NCBI RefSeq assembly: GCF_005406215.1
Contig: NZ_NXMA01000006.1
Location: 39,573 to 103,572, forward strand
Reading direction: 5' to 3'
Source: Campylobacter aviculae
GTDB taxonomy: Bacteria; Campylobacterota; Campylobacteria; Campylobacterales; Campylobacteraceae
Length of the DNA: 64,000 nt
The notes under the pieces were generated by a model. That model ran no database searches, was not told where the DNA came from, and saw nothing but the letters and a program-made list of their open reading frames with translations. Positions 24,888-35,692 of this stretch are shown here, one piece after another (position 1 is the stretch's first letter; every line of letters begins with the position of its first letter). The position numbers and the translations under genes are program-made.

Positions 24888-26462
24888 ATGAAAAAATTTG
24901 AGGATTTAGGGTTAAGAGATACGAAAAAAATTTATTATAATTTAAATTATGATGAGTTATTTGAACATGAGAATAAAAATAAAGAAGGACAATGTAGCAA
25001 TAATAATACTTTTTGTATTGACACTGGAATTTTTACAGGCAGAAGTCCAAAAGATAAGTATTTTGTTAAGCAAGAACCTTCTAGCAAATATATAGCTTGG
25101 GGGAAAGTAAATCAAGCGATCACAAAAGAACTTTTTGATAAGCTTTTAAATAAGGCTAAAAATCAATTAAGCGAAAAAGATATTTATATACAAGATGTTT
25201 TTTGTGGTGCATCATTACAAAGTCGCAAGGCGGTGAGATTTGTAACTGAAATTGCTTGGCAAGCCCATTTTGTAAAAAATATGTTTATTTATCCAAATGA
25301 AACAGAATTAGAAGATTTTAAGCCAGATTTTACTGTCTATAATGCTTGTAAATGTATCAATGATGAATATAAACAAGATGGTTTGAATTCTGAAGTTTTT
25401 GTAGTTTTTAATATAGAAGAAAATATTGCAGTTATTGGCGGTACTTGGTATGCTGGAGAGATGAAAAAGGGCATTTTTTCCATGATGAATTATTGGTTGC
25501 CTTTAGAAAATAAGCTTTCAATGCATTGTAGTGCTAATGTAGGCGAAAAAGGAGATGTGGCATTATTTTTTGGACTCAGTGGCACAGGAAAAACCACCCT
25601 TTCAACCGATCCAAAAAGAAGGTTAATCGGGGATGATGAGCATGGTTGGGATGATGAAGGCGTGTTTAATTTTGAAGGAGGATGTTACGCGAAAACAATC
25701 AATCTTGATCCTAAAAATGAGCCAGAAATTTATGCTGCTATTAAGAGAAATGCACTTTTAGAAAATGTGGTTTTAAAAGAGGATAAAAGCGTGGATTATA
25801 GCGATGCAACAAAAACCGAAAATACAAGAGTGTCTTATCCAATAGATCATATAACAAATCACGAACCTACCTTAAAAGCAGGGCATCCAAAAAATATTAT
25901 TTTTCTAAGCGCGGATGCTTTTGGCGTATTGCCTCCAATTAGTAAATTAAGCAAAGAACAAGCAATGTATTATTTTTTAAGCGGATATACTGCAAAAGTA
26001 GCGGGAACAGAACGCGGTATAACTGAGCCTCAAGCCACATTTTCAGCTTGTTTTGGTGAGCCTTTTATGCCACTTCATCCAACTGTTTATGCGAAGTTAT
26101 TGGGTGAAAAAATTGATAAATATCATGTTAATGTTTATTTGGTTAATACAGGTTGGACAGGTGGTGGCTATGGAGTAGGTAAAAGAATGAGCATAAAAGC
26201 AACTAGAGCTTGTATTGACGCAATTTTAGATGGTAGCATAGTAAATTGTGAATTTGAAAATTTTGATGTGTTTAATTTAGCTATTCCTAGAAATTTAACA
26301 GGGGTAGAAAGTTTGCTTTTAAACCCTATTAATACATGGGAAGACAAAAATGCATATTGTGCTGCAAGAGACAAGCTTGCTAAAATGTTCATAGAAAATT
26401 TTAAACGCTATGAAGATGTGAAAGAAGGAATGGAATTTAGACAATTTGGTCCTAAAATTTAA
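24888..26462 (+). CDS. pckA: Phosphoenolpyruvate carboxykinase (ATP)
   Basis: Converts oxaloacetate to PEP with ATP, the first step of gluconeogenesis, which is essential in an organism growing on amino acids and organic acids. The 524 residues include [12 protein letters not shown], the P-loop [14 protein letters not shown], the PEPCK signature LIGDDEHGW and the adenine-binding ENTRVSYPI region. It lies directly after pycB, whose product supplies its substrate. Confidence 0.98.
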   Translation: MKKFEDLGLRDTKKIYYNLNYDELFEHENKNKEGQCSNNNTFCIDTGIFTGRSPKDKYFVKQEPSSKYIAWGKVNQAITKELFDKLLNKAKNQLSEKDIYIQDVFCGASLQSRKAVRFVTEIAWQAHFVKNMFIYPNETELEDFKPDFTVYNACKCINDEYKQDGLNSEVFVVFNIEENIAVIGGTWYAGEMKKGIFSMMNYWLPLENKLSMHCSANVGEKGDVALFFGLSGTGKTTLSTDPKRRLIGDDEHGWDDEGVFNFEGGCYAKTINLDPKNEPEIYAAIKRNALLENVVLKEDKSVDYSDATKTENTRVSYPIDHITNHEPTLKAGHPKNIIFLSADAFGVLPPISKLSKEQAMYYFLSGYTAKVAGTERGITEPQATFSACFGEPFMPLHPTVYAKLLGEKIDKYHVNVYLVNTGWTGGGYGVGKRMSIKATRACIDAILDGSIVNCEFENFDVFNLAIPRNLTGVESLLLNPINTWEDKNAYCAARDKLAKMFIENFKRYEDVKEGMEFRQFGPKI

Positions 26463-26479
26463 TCAATCAGGATAAAAAT

Positions 26480-27865
26480 ATGATGAAAAATGAAATGTGG
26501 TCTGGACGTTTTAATGAATTAAGCGATGAGCTTTTACAAGAATTTAATGCAAGTTTAGATACGGATAAAAATTTATATAAAGAAGATATAATAGGTTCTA
26601 TAGCCCATGCTAGAATGCTTGAAAGTTGCGGTGTTTTAAAAAAAGAGGAACTAGATAATATTATAAAGGGTTTGAATCAAATTCAAAATGAAATAGAGCA
26701 GGGAGAATTTATTTTTGATATCAAAAATGAAGATATTCATATGGCTATAGAAAAACGTTTAAGTGATATTATAGGATCTGAAATAGGTGGAAAACTCCAT
26801 ACTGCTAGAAGTAGAAACGATCAAGTGGCTACAGATTTTAAACTTTTTGTAAAAAAATCCAATATCGAAATCATTTTTCTTTTAAAAGAGCTTATTAAGA
26901 CTATAATTTCTTATGCTAAAAAACATAAAACAACCATTATGCCAAGTTTTACTCATTTACAACATGCTCAACCTATAAGTTTTTCTTTTTATATTTTAAC
27001 CTATGCTTTTATGTTTATGCGAGATATTAAACGTTTGCAAAATGGTTTAGAGTTAGCTGATTATTCCCCTCTTGGATCCTGTGCTTGTGCAGGAACGAGT
27101 TATCAAACAAATCGTAAATTAAGTGCCCAAATATTAGGTTTTAAAGACATCATGCCTAATGCCATGGATGGAGTAAGCGATAGAGATTTTGCTTTAGATT
27201 TGCTTTATAATATAGCGGTAATTTTTACACATACTTCAAGACTCTGCGAGGAAATGATTTTATTCTCTAGTTCAGAATACGGCTTTTTAACGATAAGCGA
27301 TAGTTTTTCTACCGGAAGTTCTATAATGCCACAAAAAAGAAATCCTGATGTTTGTGAGCTTATACGAGGAAAAACAGGTCGTGTTTATGGCAATTTAATT
27401 TCCCTTCTTACAATAATGAAAGCATTGCCTTTGGCTTATAATAAGGATATGCAAGAGGATAAAGAAGGCCTTTTTGATAGTGTTAAAACCGCACGAGATA
27501 GTTTGGTAATTTTAAATGCTATGTTGAAAAAAATTCAAATCAACAAAGAAAATATGCTTCAATCTTGCAAAAAAGGTCATTTATTGGCTACAGATTTGGC
27601 TGATTACTTGGTACGTGAAAAAAATATTCCTTTTAGAAAGGCACATTTTATCGTGGGAAATATTGTTGCACAGGCGGAAAGAAAAGGAATTGATATAAGT
27701 GAAATTAAAGATCTTGGAGAGTTTGATCCTGTTTTTGATAAAAAAACTATAGAGCTTTTAGACTTTGAAAATTCTTTAAATTCTAAAAAAAGTGAAGGAT
27801 CGAGTTCTAAGGCTAGCGTGGAAAAACAGATTAAAATTTTGGAACGATTTTTAGATTCTTTGTGA
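26480..27865 (+). CDS. argH: Argininosuccinate lyase
   Basis: Last step of arginine synthesis: argininosuccinate to arginine plus fumarate. The 461 residues include WSGRF at the N-terminus, the [10 protein letters not shown] loop, [11 protein letters not shown] and the superfamily signature [12 protein letters not shown]. All active-site regions are present. Either ATG 26480 or 26483 may be used. It ends convergently with ychF over a shared hairpin. Confidence 0.97.
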   Translation: MMKNEMWSGRFNELSDELLQEFNASLDTDKNLYKEDIIGSIAHARMLESCGVLKKEELDNIIKGLNQIQNEIEQGEFIFDIKNEDIHMAIEKRLSDIIGSEIGGKLHTARSRNDQVATDFKLFVKKSNIEIIFLLKELIKTIISYAKKHKTTIMPSFTHLQHAQPISFSFYILTYAFMFMRDIKRLQNGLELADYSPLGSCACAGTSYQTNRKLSAQILGFKDIMPNAMDGVSDRDFALDLLYNIAVIFTHTSRLCEEMILFSSSEYGFLTISDSFSTGSSIMPQKRNPDVCELIRGKTGRVYGNLISLLTIMKALPLAYNKDMQEDKEGLFDSVKTARDSLVILNAMLKKIQINKENMLQSCKKGHLLATDLADYLVREKNIPFRKAHFIVGNIVAQAERKGIDISEIKDLGEFDPVFDKKTIELLDFENSLNSKKSEGSSSKASVEKQIKILERFLDSL

Positions 27866-27866
27866 A

Positions 27867-27896
27867 TCAATGTTTAGAATTTTTACTAAACATTGA
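27867..27896. terminator. Bidirectional terminator between argH and ychF
   Basis: Perfect 11-bp inverted repeat TCAATGTTTAG/CTAAACATTGA with an 8-base loop. The right arm contains the ychF stop codon. Confidence 0.75.
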
Positions 27897-28989
27897 ATCT
27901 AAAATGCATTACATCTCCATCTTGAACAATATAATCTTTTCCTTCAAGACGCAGTTTTCCAGCTTCTTTTGCTTTATTTTCTCCGCCATACTCTATAAAG
28001 TCTTCGTATGAAATAACTTCGGCTTTTATAAAACCTTTTTCAAAATCATTATGGATCACACTTGCTGCTTTTGGTGCTTTCCAACCTTTTTTTATCGTCC
28101 AAGAACGCACTTCAATAACTCCAGCTGTAAAATAATTAATAAACCCAAGTTTAGAAAAAGCAGTGCGTATTATCTGATCAAGCCCACTTTCATTAGCCCC
28201 TAAAGAATTTAAGAATTCATGACTTTCTTCATCACTCAAGCTTACTAATTCTTCTTCGATTTTAGCACAAAGTTTGATAACTTCATGATTATTTTTTTTT
28301 GCGTATTCTTTTAAGACTTTTACGTAATCATTATCTTCATTGATCCCATCCTCATCAACATTGGCTCCGTAAATAACTTCTTTGGCAGAAAGCAATCTTA
28401 ATTCTTTGATTAAATTTTTATAAGTTTCACTTTCTTTATCAGGGTAGGAACTAGCGGATAAACCTTTGTTTAAGTGTTCTAATAATAAATTAGCAAGTTC
28501 TAAATTTTCTTTTGCGCCTTTTTGATTGGATTTAACTTCTTTATTAAGCTTTTCAATTTTTTTATTAAGCTGTTCAATATCTGCTAAGATTAACTCTGTA
28601 TTAATGATTTCTACATCCCGTATAGGATCTACTTTTCCTTCAACATGAGTAATATTTTCCTCATCAAAACAACGAACTATGTGCAAAATCATTTCAGTTT
28701 CTCGTATATTAGAAAGGAATTTATTTCCTAACCCTTCGCCTTTGCTTGCTCCTTTTACAAGTCCTGCTATATCTACAAATTCAATTAGAGAATGCATAAT
28801 TCTTTCAGGTTTTACAATTTTTGCAAGCCTATTAAGTCTTGTATCAGGAACTTCAACCATAGCTTTATTAGGCTCAATAGTGCAAAATGGATAGTTTGCA
28901 CTTTGAGCATTTTGAGCTTTGGTTAATGCGTTGAAAGTTGTTGATTTTCCAACATTTGGAAGTCCTACTATTCCAACTGAAAGACTCAT
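27886..28989 (-). CDS. ychF: Ribosome-binding ATPase/GTPase YchF
   Basis: Obg-family P-loop protein (OLA1 type) that hydrolyses ATP in preference to GTP and associates with ribosomes. The 367 residues show GLPNVGKSTTFNALT (Walker A) and FVDIAGLVKGASKGEGLGN (switch II/G3). A coiled-coil insertion lies at about 125-180, with the C-terminal TGS-like domain (FTAGVIEVRSWTIKKG ... YIVQDGDVMHFRF). Its ATG overlaps the stop of pepA by 4 bases. Confidence 0.97.
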   Translation of the reverse strand: MSLSVGIVGLPNVGKSTTFNALTKAQNAQSANYPFCTIEPNKAMVEVPDTRLNRLAKIVKPERIMHSLIEFVDIAGLVKGASKGEGLGNKFLSNIRETEMILHIVRCFDEENITHVEGKVDPIRDVEIINTELILADIEQLNKKIEKLNKEVKSNQKGAKENLELANLLLEHLNKGLSASSYPDKESETYKNLIKELRLLSAKEVIYGANVDEDGINEDNDYVKVLKEYAKKNNHEVIKLCAKIEEELVSLSDEESHEFLNSLGANESGLDQIIRTAFSKLGFINYFTAGVIEVRSWTIKKGWKAPKAASVIHNDFEKGFIKAEVISYEDFIEYGGENKAKEAGKLRLEGKDYIVQDGDVMHFRFNV

Positions 28990-30437
28990 TTAGACTTCCT
29001 TAAAAGATGAATTAAAAAATTAACACACATTCTTACTCCAGCACCACTAGCACCAAAACTTGAATATCCCCAAGCTTTTTCCACGTAAGCAGGACCAGCT
29101 ATATCAAGATGTAACCATTTGTCTTTATACTCTTTGCGTATGAATTTATCTAAAAATAATCCAGCAGTAATTGCTCCACCATAACGACTAGAAGCTGTAT
29201 TGCTAACATCAGCAATATTGGATTTTATGAGTTCTTTTAAATGAGGATTAAAATGTAAAATAGTTGTATATTCTCCGCTTTTTTTAGAGCTTAAATAGAA
29301 TTCATTTTGTAATCCTTCGTTATTTCCCATAATAGCACTTGTATATTCTCCAAGACCTACTACACAAGCTCCTGTCAAAGTAGCCATATCGATAAGTAAA
29401 TCTGGTTTTAGATCTTGTGCATACGAAAGACAATCAGCTAAAACAAGACGACCTTCAGCATCTGTATTTCTAACCTCTATACTAACTCCTTCACGAGAGA
29501 TCAATACATCATCAGGCTTATAAGCATTTCCACCTATCATATTTTCTGTGGCTCCTAAAATACAATGCACTTCTAAATCCAAATTGAGCTCCGATACAGC
29601 TTTTATTATACCCATTGCAGCAGCAGCACCGCTTTTATCAGCTTTCATAGTTAGCATAAAATCTGAAGGCTTTAAACTAAGTCCGCCACTATCATAAGTT
29701 AAGCCTTTTCCTACAAATACAATACGTTTTTTAGAATTTTTAGCTTTGTAGCTAAGATGAATCAAGCGTGGTGGATGTATGGAAGCGCGATTCACAGCTA
29801 AAAAAGCATTCATTTTTTCTTTTTCAAGAAATTTTTCATCATAAATTTTACAAGTGATGTTTTTGTTTTCTTTTGCTAATTTTTTTGCATCTTCAGCCAT
29901 TTTCAAAGGGGTATAAATTTCAGGAATTTCATTGACTATATCTTTAGTAAAATTGGTGGCATTGGCTAAAATTTGACCACGTTCTAATCCTAGTTTTGCT
30001 TCATCTAAATTAAATTTTTTGCCATTTAATTCTTCACTGGAAATAATAATTTTTTTAAGCGTATTTGCTTTCTTTTCACTTTTATATTTATCAAATTTAT
30101 ACGCTCCAAAAAGTATTCCTTCTGTTAAAGAAATGAAGCTTCTAACAACACAATCTCCGATAATACTAGGCATTTTAATGCTTTTAATATTTAATTTTTC
30201 TAAATTTTTATAAGCATTGCAAAGTGATAGTCTTATATCTTCATAAGATAAACTTTTTAATTCTGTAAATAATTTTTGATTTCTTGTATCAAGTAATACG
30301 CCTTCACCTTGAAAATTATTTAATTTAAAAAAATCTTTTTCTTTACTAAATTTTTTCAAATTTTTATTTTGAATAAAAACAAGCTCAAAATCAGCCTTAA
30401 TAGAATTTAATTTTTTATTACTAAGTTCAAATTGCAT
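28986..30437 (-). CDS. pepA: Leucyl aminopeptidase (M17)
   Basis: Cytosolic zinc/manganese aminopeptidase that completes peptide breakdown. The 483 residues have a variable N-terminal macro-like domain and the M17 catalytic domain. Visible motifs are VGKGLTYDSGGLSLKPSDFM, the metal-binding Lys/Asp in MKADKSGAAAAMG and the signature NTDAEGRLVLAD. It sits in a minus-strand operon apt-dedA-pepA-ychF with overlaps or gaps of a few bases. In a peptide- and amino-acid-using organism it acts downstream of transporters such as CstA. Confidence 0.96.
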   Translation of the reverse strand: MQFELSNKKLNSIKADFELVFIQNKNLKKFSKEKDFFKLNNFQGEGVLLDTRNQKLFTELKSLSYEDIRLSLCNAYKNLEKLNIKSIKMPSIIGDCVVRSFISLTEGILFGAYKFDKYKSEKKANTLKKIIISSEELNGKKFNLDEAKLGLERGQILANATNFTKDIVNEIPEIYTPLKMAEDAKKLAKENKNITCKIYDEKFLEKEKMNAFLAVNRASIHPPRLIHLSYKAKNSKKRIVFVGKGLTYDSGGLSLKPSDFMLTMKADKSGAAAAMGIIKAVSELNLDLEVHCILGATENMIGGNAYKPDDVLISREGVSIEVRNTDAEGRLVLADCLSYAQDLKPDLLIDMATLTGACVVGLGEYTSAIMGNNEGLQNEFYLSSKKSGEYTTILHFNPHLKELIKSNIADVSNTASSRYGGAITAGLFLDKFIRKEYKDKWLHLDIAGPAYVEKAWGYSSFGASGAGVRMCVNFLIHLLRKSK

Positions 30438-31135
30438 TATTTTCTCCTTTTTTCTTTAAGTATAGCTTTTTCTATTTGTTTAAAACCAAAAATCAATAAA
30501 GATAAAAAACCGATTACAGCTATAACGGCTAAGTACCAGTAATCTTTAGTCCATTCTTTTGCCCAGTGTAAGAATTCTTGGATTAAACCTCCAAAATACC
30601 AAGCCAAAAGAATGGTTATAGCAGCCCAAACCCAAGCACTTAAAAGATTAATTATAGCAAATTTTTTGCTACTATAGCGTGTGATGCCTATACTCATAGG
30701 AATAATAGTTCTAAAACCATACATGTAGCGTTGTATAAAGATTATAGGCCAGCCAAAACGTTGTAAAAGTAAATGTGCTACAGCAAATTTACGTCTTTGA
30801 GATCGTAGTTTTTTTTGAATGTATTTTTTATTGTATCTTCCAATATAAAAATAAATTTGATCACCAACAAAACCGCCAAGTCCAGCTATAAAAATAGCTA
30901 AAGCTACGTGCATTTTTCCATCATGTGCAGCGACTCCGGCTAAAATAAGCCCAATTTCTCCCTCTAAAATACTCCAGCAAAAAAGTATTAAGTAACCCCA
31001 AGTTTCAACGTGTTTATTCCAAATTTTTATAATAAAATCTTCTAAAGAAAAATCATTTTTAACCAAAACATAAAAAATATAAGCTATAAAAGTAATTAAA
31101 ATTATAAAAATAAAAAATTTGAACCATTTTTTCAT
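30437..31135 (-). CDS. DedA/SNARE-associated family membrane protein
   Basis: A 232-residue inner-membrane protein of the DedA superfamily, whose members include undecaprenyl-phosphate and phosphatidylethanolamine flippases. It shows the family hallmarks EGEIGLILAGVAA, GGFVGDQIYFYIGR and the conserved Arg/Pro in FGWPIIFIQRYMYGFRTIIP. About five hydrophobic segments can be counted. The exact lipid substrate cannot be told. It overlaps pepA by one base and follows apt after 15 bases. Confidence 0.92.
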   Translation of the reverse strand: MKKWFKFFIFIILITFIAYIFYVLVKNDFSLEDFIIKIWNKHVETWGYLILFCWSILEGEIGLILAGVAAHDGKMHVALAIFIAGLGGFVGDQIYFYIGRYNKKYIQKKLRSQRRKFAVAHLLLQRFGWPIIFIQRYMYGFRTIIPMSIGITRYSSKKFAIINLLSAWVWAAITILLAWYFGGLIQEFLHWAKEWTKDYWYLAVIAVIGFLSLLIFGFKQIEKAILKEKRRK

Positions 31136-31150
31136 TATTGATTTTTCTCC

Positions 31151-31699
31151 TTAAAAATGTAAAACACTATAGACAGGACAATGTTCTTGTAATTTTTGCA
31201 TTCCACCTAAATTTTTTAAATTAATTAAAAAGCAAGATTCTATACATTGGCCCCCAGCTTTTTTGATTAGTTCCAAAGAAGCAAGTGCAGTTCCTCCAGT
31301 AGCAATTAAATCGTCTATAAGTAAAACTTTTGCATTTTTAATATCTCTAAAAGCATCTTGATGGATTTCTACTTTATCTACACCATACTCTAGTTCATAT
31401 TCGCAGCTAAAAGTAGTAGAAGGTAATTTGTTTGGTTTGCGTATGGGTACGAAAGGCAAATTTAGTTTTGCGCAAAGCATAGCAGCAAAAATAAAACCTC
31501 TGCTTTCCGTTCCTACTATAAAATCTAAATTTTTGTCCTTATAACGTTGACTTAGGTGTTCGAGTAAAAATGATAAAGCGTCTTTATTGTTTAGTAAGGT
31601 TGTAATATCTCTAAAAATAATACCTTCTTTTGGAAAATTTGGAATAACTCGTATGCTTTGACATAAAAACTGCTGTTCTTGCTGTGTAAGTTCTTTCAT
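31151..31699 (-). CDS. apt: Adenine phosphoribosyltransferase
   Basis: Salvages adenine to AMP using PRPP. The 182 residues contain [27 protein letters not shown] and the PRPP-binding loop [16 protein letters not shown]. It overlaps the preceding membrane-coil gene as ATGA. PRPP comes from PrsA, encoded at 37.2 kb. Confidence 0.97.
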   Translation of the reverse strand: MKELTQQEQQFLCQSIRVIPNFPKEGIIFRDITTLLNNKDALSFLLEHLSQRYKDKNLDFIVGTESRGFIFAAMLCAKLNLPFVPIRKPNKLPSTTFSCEYELEYGVDKVEIHQDAFRDIKNAKVLLIDDLIATGGTALASLELIKKAGGQCIESCFLINLKNLGGMQKLQEHCPVYSVLHF

Positions 31700-32028
31700 A
31701 ATAATGCCTCGATTTTTGCTTCTAATTCTTTAATTCTTTGTCTTAGTTTATCATTCTCTAAACGATATTGAGAATTTCTTGTTCTTAAAGAGCTTAAGTC
31801 TGTTTTGATTTTATTGAGTTCTTCTGTTAATACGTCTATATTTCCTAAGCTACGTTGAAGTTGTACTTGAAGCTTTCTAATAACGATTTCGGTATCATCT
31901 AGATTGTTTTTTATAAAATCTTTAGAAATCTTTTCTTTATTAAGTAAAGTTTTATAATAAAGCAACATCACAATAAGATAAATAACAGCGCAAATAAGTA
32001 TCGTTAAAATAAGCCAATTTGTAAACAT
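31696..32028 (-). CDS. Membrane-anchored coiled-coil protein, unknown function
   Basis: About 110 residues from ATG 32028 ([20 protein letters not shown]). GAGGTGG upstream, within the end of rpiB, supports this start over TTG 32046. There is one N-terminal transmembrane helix at about 5-27. A long cytoplasmic coiled coil follows ([20 protein letters not shown] and [20 protein letters not shown]). The gene lies between rpiB and apt in all Campylobacter genomes I recall, as an uncharacterised protein. Its ATGA overlap with apt implies translational coupling, not shared function. Confidence 0.8.
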   Translation of the reverse strand: MFTNWLILTILICAVIYLIVMLLYYKTLLNKEKISKDFIKNNLDDTEIVIRKLQVQLQRSLGNIDVLTEELNKIKTDLSSLRTRNSQYRLENDKLRQRIKELEAKIEALL

Positions 32029-32029
32029 T

Positions 32030-32467
32030 TTATAAACCCACCTCAATTTTTTGAATTCTTTTTACATGTCTACCTTTTTCAAAAGGAGTTTGAATAAAAT
32101 TCTCTATAATATCAATAGCCATATCAGCACCAATCAATCTTCCACCTAAGGCTAAAACATTAGCATCATTATGTTTTCTAGCAAGTTTTGCACTAAGACT
32201 TTCTTGGCATAAGGCACAACGAATATTTTTGTGGCGATTTGCGGTTATTGATACTCCAATGCCTGATCCACAAATTAAAATACCAAAGCTATTTTGATCT
32301 ATTTTGGAAGCTAATAGATGTGCAAAATCTGGATAATCACAACTATTAGAGCTATTTGTGCCTAAATCTTCAAAAGCAATTTGTTTTTCTATAAAATAAA
32401 GACAAATTTTTTCTTTAAGATGAAAACCTGCGTGATCGCTAGCAATGTAAATTTTTTCTTTAAGCAT
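32030..32467 (-). CDS. rpiB: Ribose-5-phosphate isomerase B
   Basis: Interconverts ribose-5-phosphate and ribulose-5-phosphate, feeding nucleotide synthesis (PRPP). About 145 residues from ATG 32467 (MLKEKIYIASDHAGFHLKEK). A TTG further upstream would add eight unlikely residues. RpiB motifs are SDHAGF, SCDYPDFAH, GILICGSGIGVSITANRH and the catalytic loop RCALCQESLSAKLARKHNDA. First gene of the minus-strand cluster rpiB-(coil protein)-apt-dedA-pepA-ychF. Confidence 0.95.
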   Translation of the reverse strand: MLKEKIYIASDHAGFHLKEKICLYFIEKQIAFEDLGTNSSNSCDYPDFAHLLASKIDQNSFGILICGSGIGVSITANRHKNIRCALCQESLSAKLARKHNDANVLALGGRLIGADMAIDIIENFIQTPFEKGRHVKRIQKIEVGL

Positions 32468-32648
32468 ATTAAAATCCAATTTTAAAAACAAAAATAAATC
32501 TTATATTAACATAACAAATCATAAAAATAGCTTTTTAAAAATAATTTTAGGCTAAGTTTTTATTTTCCTTATGTATGTTAAAATTATAAAATAGAAAATT
32601 TAATCAATTTTAATACTAAAATTATAATCTAAACCTAAAGGGAAGTTA

Positions 32649-33203
32649 ATGAAGCTTGTACTCATAGGATCTTCAACAGGCGGTCCTAATCAATTGAAAT
32701 TTTTATTAAATGATGTAGATATCAAAAATACATCTGTAGTAATAGCCCAACATATGGGTGCTAACTTTATTCCTTCGTTTGTCAATCAGTTTGACAAAGA
32801 AGCTTTGAGTAAAGTATCTTCTTTGAATGATAAAGAAATGTTAGCTAATGAAATTTATATTTGCCAAAAGAATACAATTTTAACAGGAACTTTAAATATT
32901 GTAGCAAATTGGAAAGATGTAGATACTAGTTTTAAGCCTAATGTAGATTTATTGTTTAATTCTGCAGTTCCTTTGGCAAAAACAAATAAAATTCTTGCTA
33001 TGATTTTAACAGGCATGGGAGATGATGGAGCTAAAGGTTTACTTGAATTACACAAAGCAGGAGTAAAATGTTTATGCGAGAATGAGGCTGATAGTGTGGT
33101 TTATGGTATGCCAAAAAGGGCAAAAGATATGAACCCTAGTTTAAGACCTATGAGCTTAAAAGAAATTAAACAAGAAATTTTAAATTTCATAGAACAAGAA
33201 TAG
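32649..33203 (+). CDS. cheB: Chemotaxis methylesterase CheB, catalytic domain only
   Basis: Removes methyl groups from chemoreceptors (and may deamidate glutamines). The 184 residues correspond to the catalytic domain alone: catalytic Ser in IGSSTGGP, His in IAQHMGANFIPSF and Asp in LTGMGDDGAKGL. The N-terminal phospho-receiver domain of enterobacterial CheB is absent, as known for C. jejuni, so the enzyme cannot be activated by CheA phosphorylation in the usual way. cheR follows after a G10 tract. Confidence 0.95.
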   Translation: MKLVLIGSSTGGPNQLKFLLNDVDIKNTSVVIAQHMGANFIPSFVNQFDKEALSKVSSLNDKEMLANEIYICQKNTILTGTLNIVANWKDVDTSFKPNVDLLFNSAVPLAKTNKILAMILTGMGDDGAKGLLELHKAGVKCLCENEADSVVYGMPKRAKDMNPSLRPMSLKEIKQEILNFIEQE

Positions 33204-33206
33204 AGC

Positions 33207-33216
33207 GGGGGGGGGG
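33207..33216 (+). promoter_or_regulatory. G10 homopolymer between cheB and cheR (possible phase-variable translation element)
   Basis: Ten consecutive G's follow the cheB TAG by three bases and precede the cheR ATG (33226) by nine. No other Shine-Dalgarno sequence is available for cheR, so the tract itself probably acts as the ribosome-binding site. Poly-G tracts of this length are the classic slippage sites of Campylobacter. Here length changes cannot shift a coding frame, but they would alter the spacing or strength of ribosome binding. Confidence 0.7.
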
Positions 33217-33225
33217 ATTAATTTA

Positions 33226-34014
33226 ATGGAAGAAAGAATAAAACCTACTGAATTAGAACTTAATGAGTTTATTCAAATTATAAATGAGATTAGCGGTATA
33301 GACTTAAATGAAAAAAGAAATATTTTACTTTTAAAATTATCAAAATTTGTTTCAGGAGTAAATGTTAAAACCTTTAGAGATTTTTTAGATAAACTTAAAA
33401 TCAACAGACACCTTAGACAAGAAACTTTAGATTTTGTAACGATAGGAGAAACTTATTTTTTAAGAGAATTAACACAATTAAAAGAAATTATTTTTTACGC
33501 AAAAAGTCTTGAAAGGCATGTGAATATTTTAAGTGCTCCTTGTTCTAGCGGTGAAGAAGTTTATTCTATGGCGATGTTAGCTGCACAAAATTTTATGAAA
33601 GATATGCTAATTTTAGGTATAGATATTAATTCAAATGTAGTTGAAAAAGCCAAATTGGGTCAATATCAGGGAAGAACTTTACAAAATTTAAGCGAAAGTG
33701 AAAAAAGAAGATTTTTTACCTGTGATGATAATCAAATTTTTACTATTAATAAAAATGAACTATGTAAATGCAAATTTGAACTTTGCAATGTTTTTGAAGA
33801 TAAATTCTTAAGACTTGGAAAATTTGACATTATAGCATCAAGAAATATGATTATTTATTTTGATCATGAATCTAAGCTTAAATTAATGGAGAGATTTTAT
33901 CAAATTCTAGCCGATAAAGGAAGATTGTATGTAGGAAGTGCGGATTTAGTTCCAGAAACTATATTTTTTAAGAAGGTTTTTTCATCACATGGGGTTTATT
34001 ATGAGAAAATTTAG
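33226..34014 (+). CDS. cheR: Chemotaxis protein methyltransferase CheR
   Basis: SAM-dependent methyltransferase that methylates chemoreceptor glutamates. The 262 residues have the N-terminal helical domain (ELEFIQIINEISGIDL-like) and the motif VTIGETYFLRE. The SAM-binding region is ILSAPCSSGEEVYSMAMLA, and FDIIASRNMIIYFD follows. It pairs with cheB just upstream. Its translation likely depends on the poly-G tract 9 bases before the start. Confidence 0.95.
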   Translation: MEERIKPTELELNEFIQIINEISGIDLNEKRNILLLKLSKFVSGVNVKTFRDFLDKLKINRHLRQETLDFVTIGETYFLRELTQLKEIIFYAKSLERHVNILSAPCSSGEEVYSMAMLAAQNFMKDMLILGIDINSNVVEKAKLGQYQGRTLQNLSESEKRRFFTCDDNQIFTINKNELCKCKFELCNVFEDKFLRLGKFDIIASRNMIIYFDHESKLKLMERFYQILADKGRLYVGSADLVPETIFFKKVFSSHGVYYEKI

Positions 34015-34158
34015 TGCTCATAAAAATGTTACAAAAGGTTACGTTTTTTAATTTATCGAGAAAAATAAATTACATTTTTGAATTATTTTATCGGTTTAAT
34101 GATAGAATTACCTTAATTAACAACATTGCATTGTGATTAAAATTTTTAAGGAAAAAAC

Positions 34159-34887
34159 TTGATCGAATTAAAAAATGTAAATAAATATTATGGAAACCAT
34201 CATGTCTTAAAAAATATCAATCTTTCAGTTAAAGAAGGTGAAAAGCTTGTTATTATTGGTCCAAGTGGAAGTGGAAAAAGCACAACAATCCGATGTATGA
34301 ATGGACTCGAAGAAGTAAGTTCTGGAGAGGTAATAGTTAATAATCTTGTTCTAAACCATAAAAATAAAATTGAAATTTGTAGAAAATATTGCGCTATGGT
34401 TTTTCAGCATTTTAATTTATACCCACATATGACAGTTTTACAGAATTTAACATTAGCACCAATAAAACTTCAAAAAAAATCTAAAAAAGAAGCCGAAGAA
34501 ATAGCATTTAATTATTTAAAGGTTGTAGGCTTGGTAGATAAGGCAAATGTTTATCCTACCACTCTTTCTGGAGGGCAACAACAACGCGTCGCTATAGCAA
34601 GATCTCTTTGTACTAAAAAGCCATATATTTTATTTGATGAGCCAACTTCGGCACTTGATCCCGAAACAATACAAGAAGTCTTGGATGTTATGAAAGAAAT
34701 TTCTCATCAAAGTAATACTACTATGGTTGTTGTTACTCATGAAATGGGTTTTGCAAAAGAGGTGGCTGATCGGATTATTTTTATGGAGGAGGGAGTAATT
34801 GTAGAGGAAAATATTCCAAGCAATTTTTTTTCTAATCCAAAAACCGAAAGAGCGCGACTCTTTTTGGGAAAAATTCTTAAAAACTAA
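34159..34887 (+). CDS. pebC: PEB1 amino-acid ABC transporter, ATPase
   Basis: ATP-binding subunit of the aspartate/glutamate importer. The 242 residues from TTG 34159 (ribosome site AAGGA) show Walker [21 protein letters not shown]-loop [13 protein letters not shown], signature [15 protein letters not shown], Walker [14 protein letters not shown] and the H-loop VVVTHEMGF. It is the typical polar amino-acid uptake ATPase. The binding protein peb1A and two permeases follow in the same operon. Confidence 0.95.
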   Translation: MIELKNVNKYYGNHHVLKNINLSVKEGEKLVIIGPSGSGKSTTIRCMNGLEEVSSGEVIVNNLVLNHKNKIEICRKYCAMVFQHFNLYPHMTVLQNLTLAPIKLQKKSKKEAEEIAFNYLKVVGLVDKANVYPTTLSGGQQQRVAIARSLCTKKPYILFDEPTSALDPETIQEVLDVMKEISHQSNTTMVVVTHEMGFAKEVADRIIFMEEGVIVEENIPSNFFSNPKTERARLFLGKILKN

Positions 34888-35688
<801 letters not shown>

Positions 35689-35692
35689 TATT

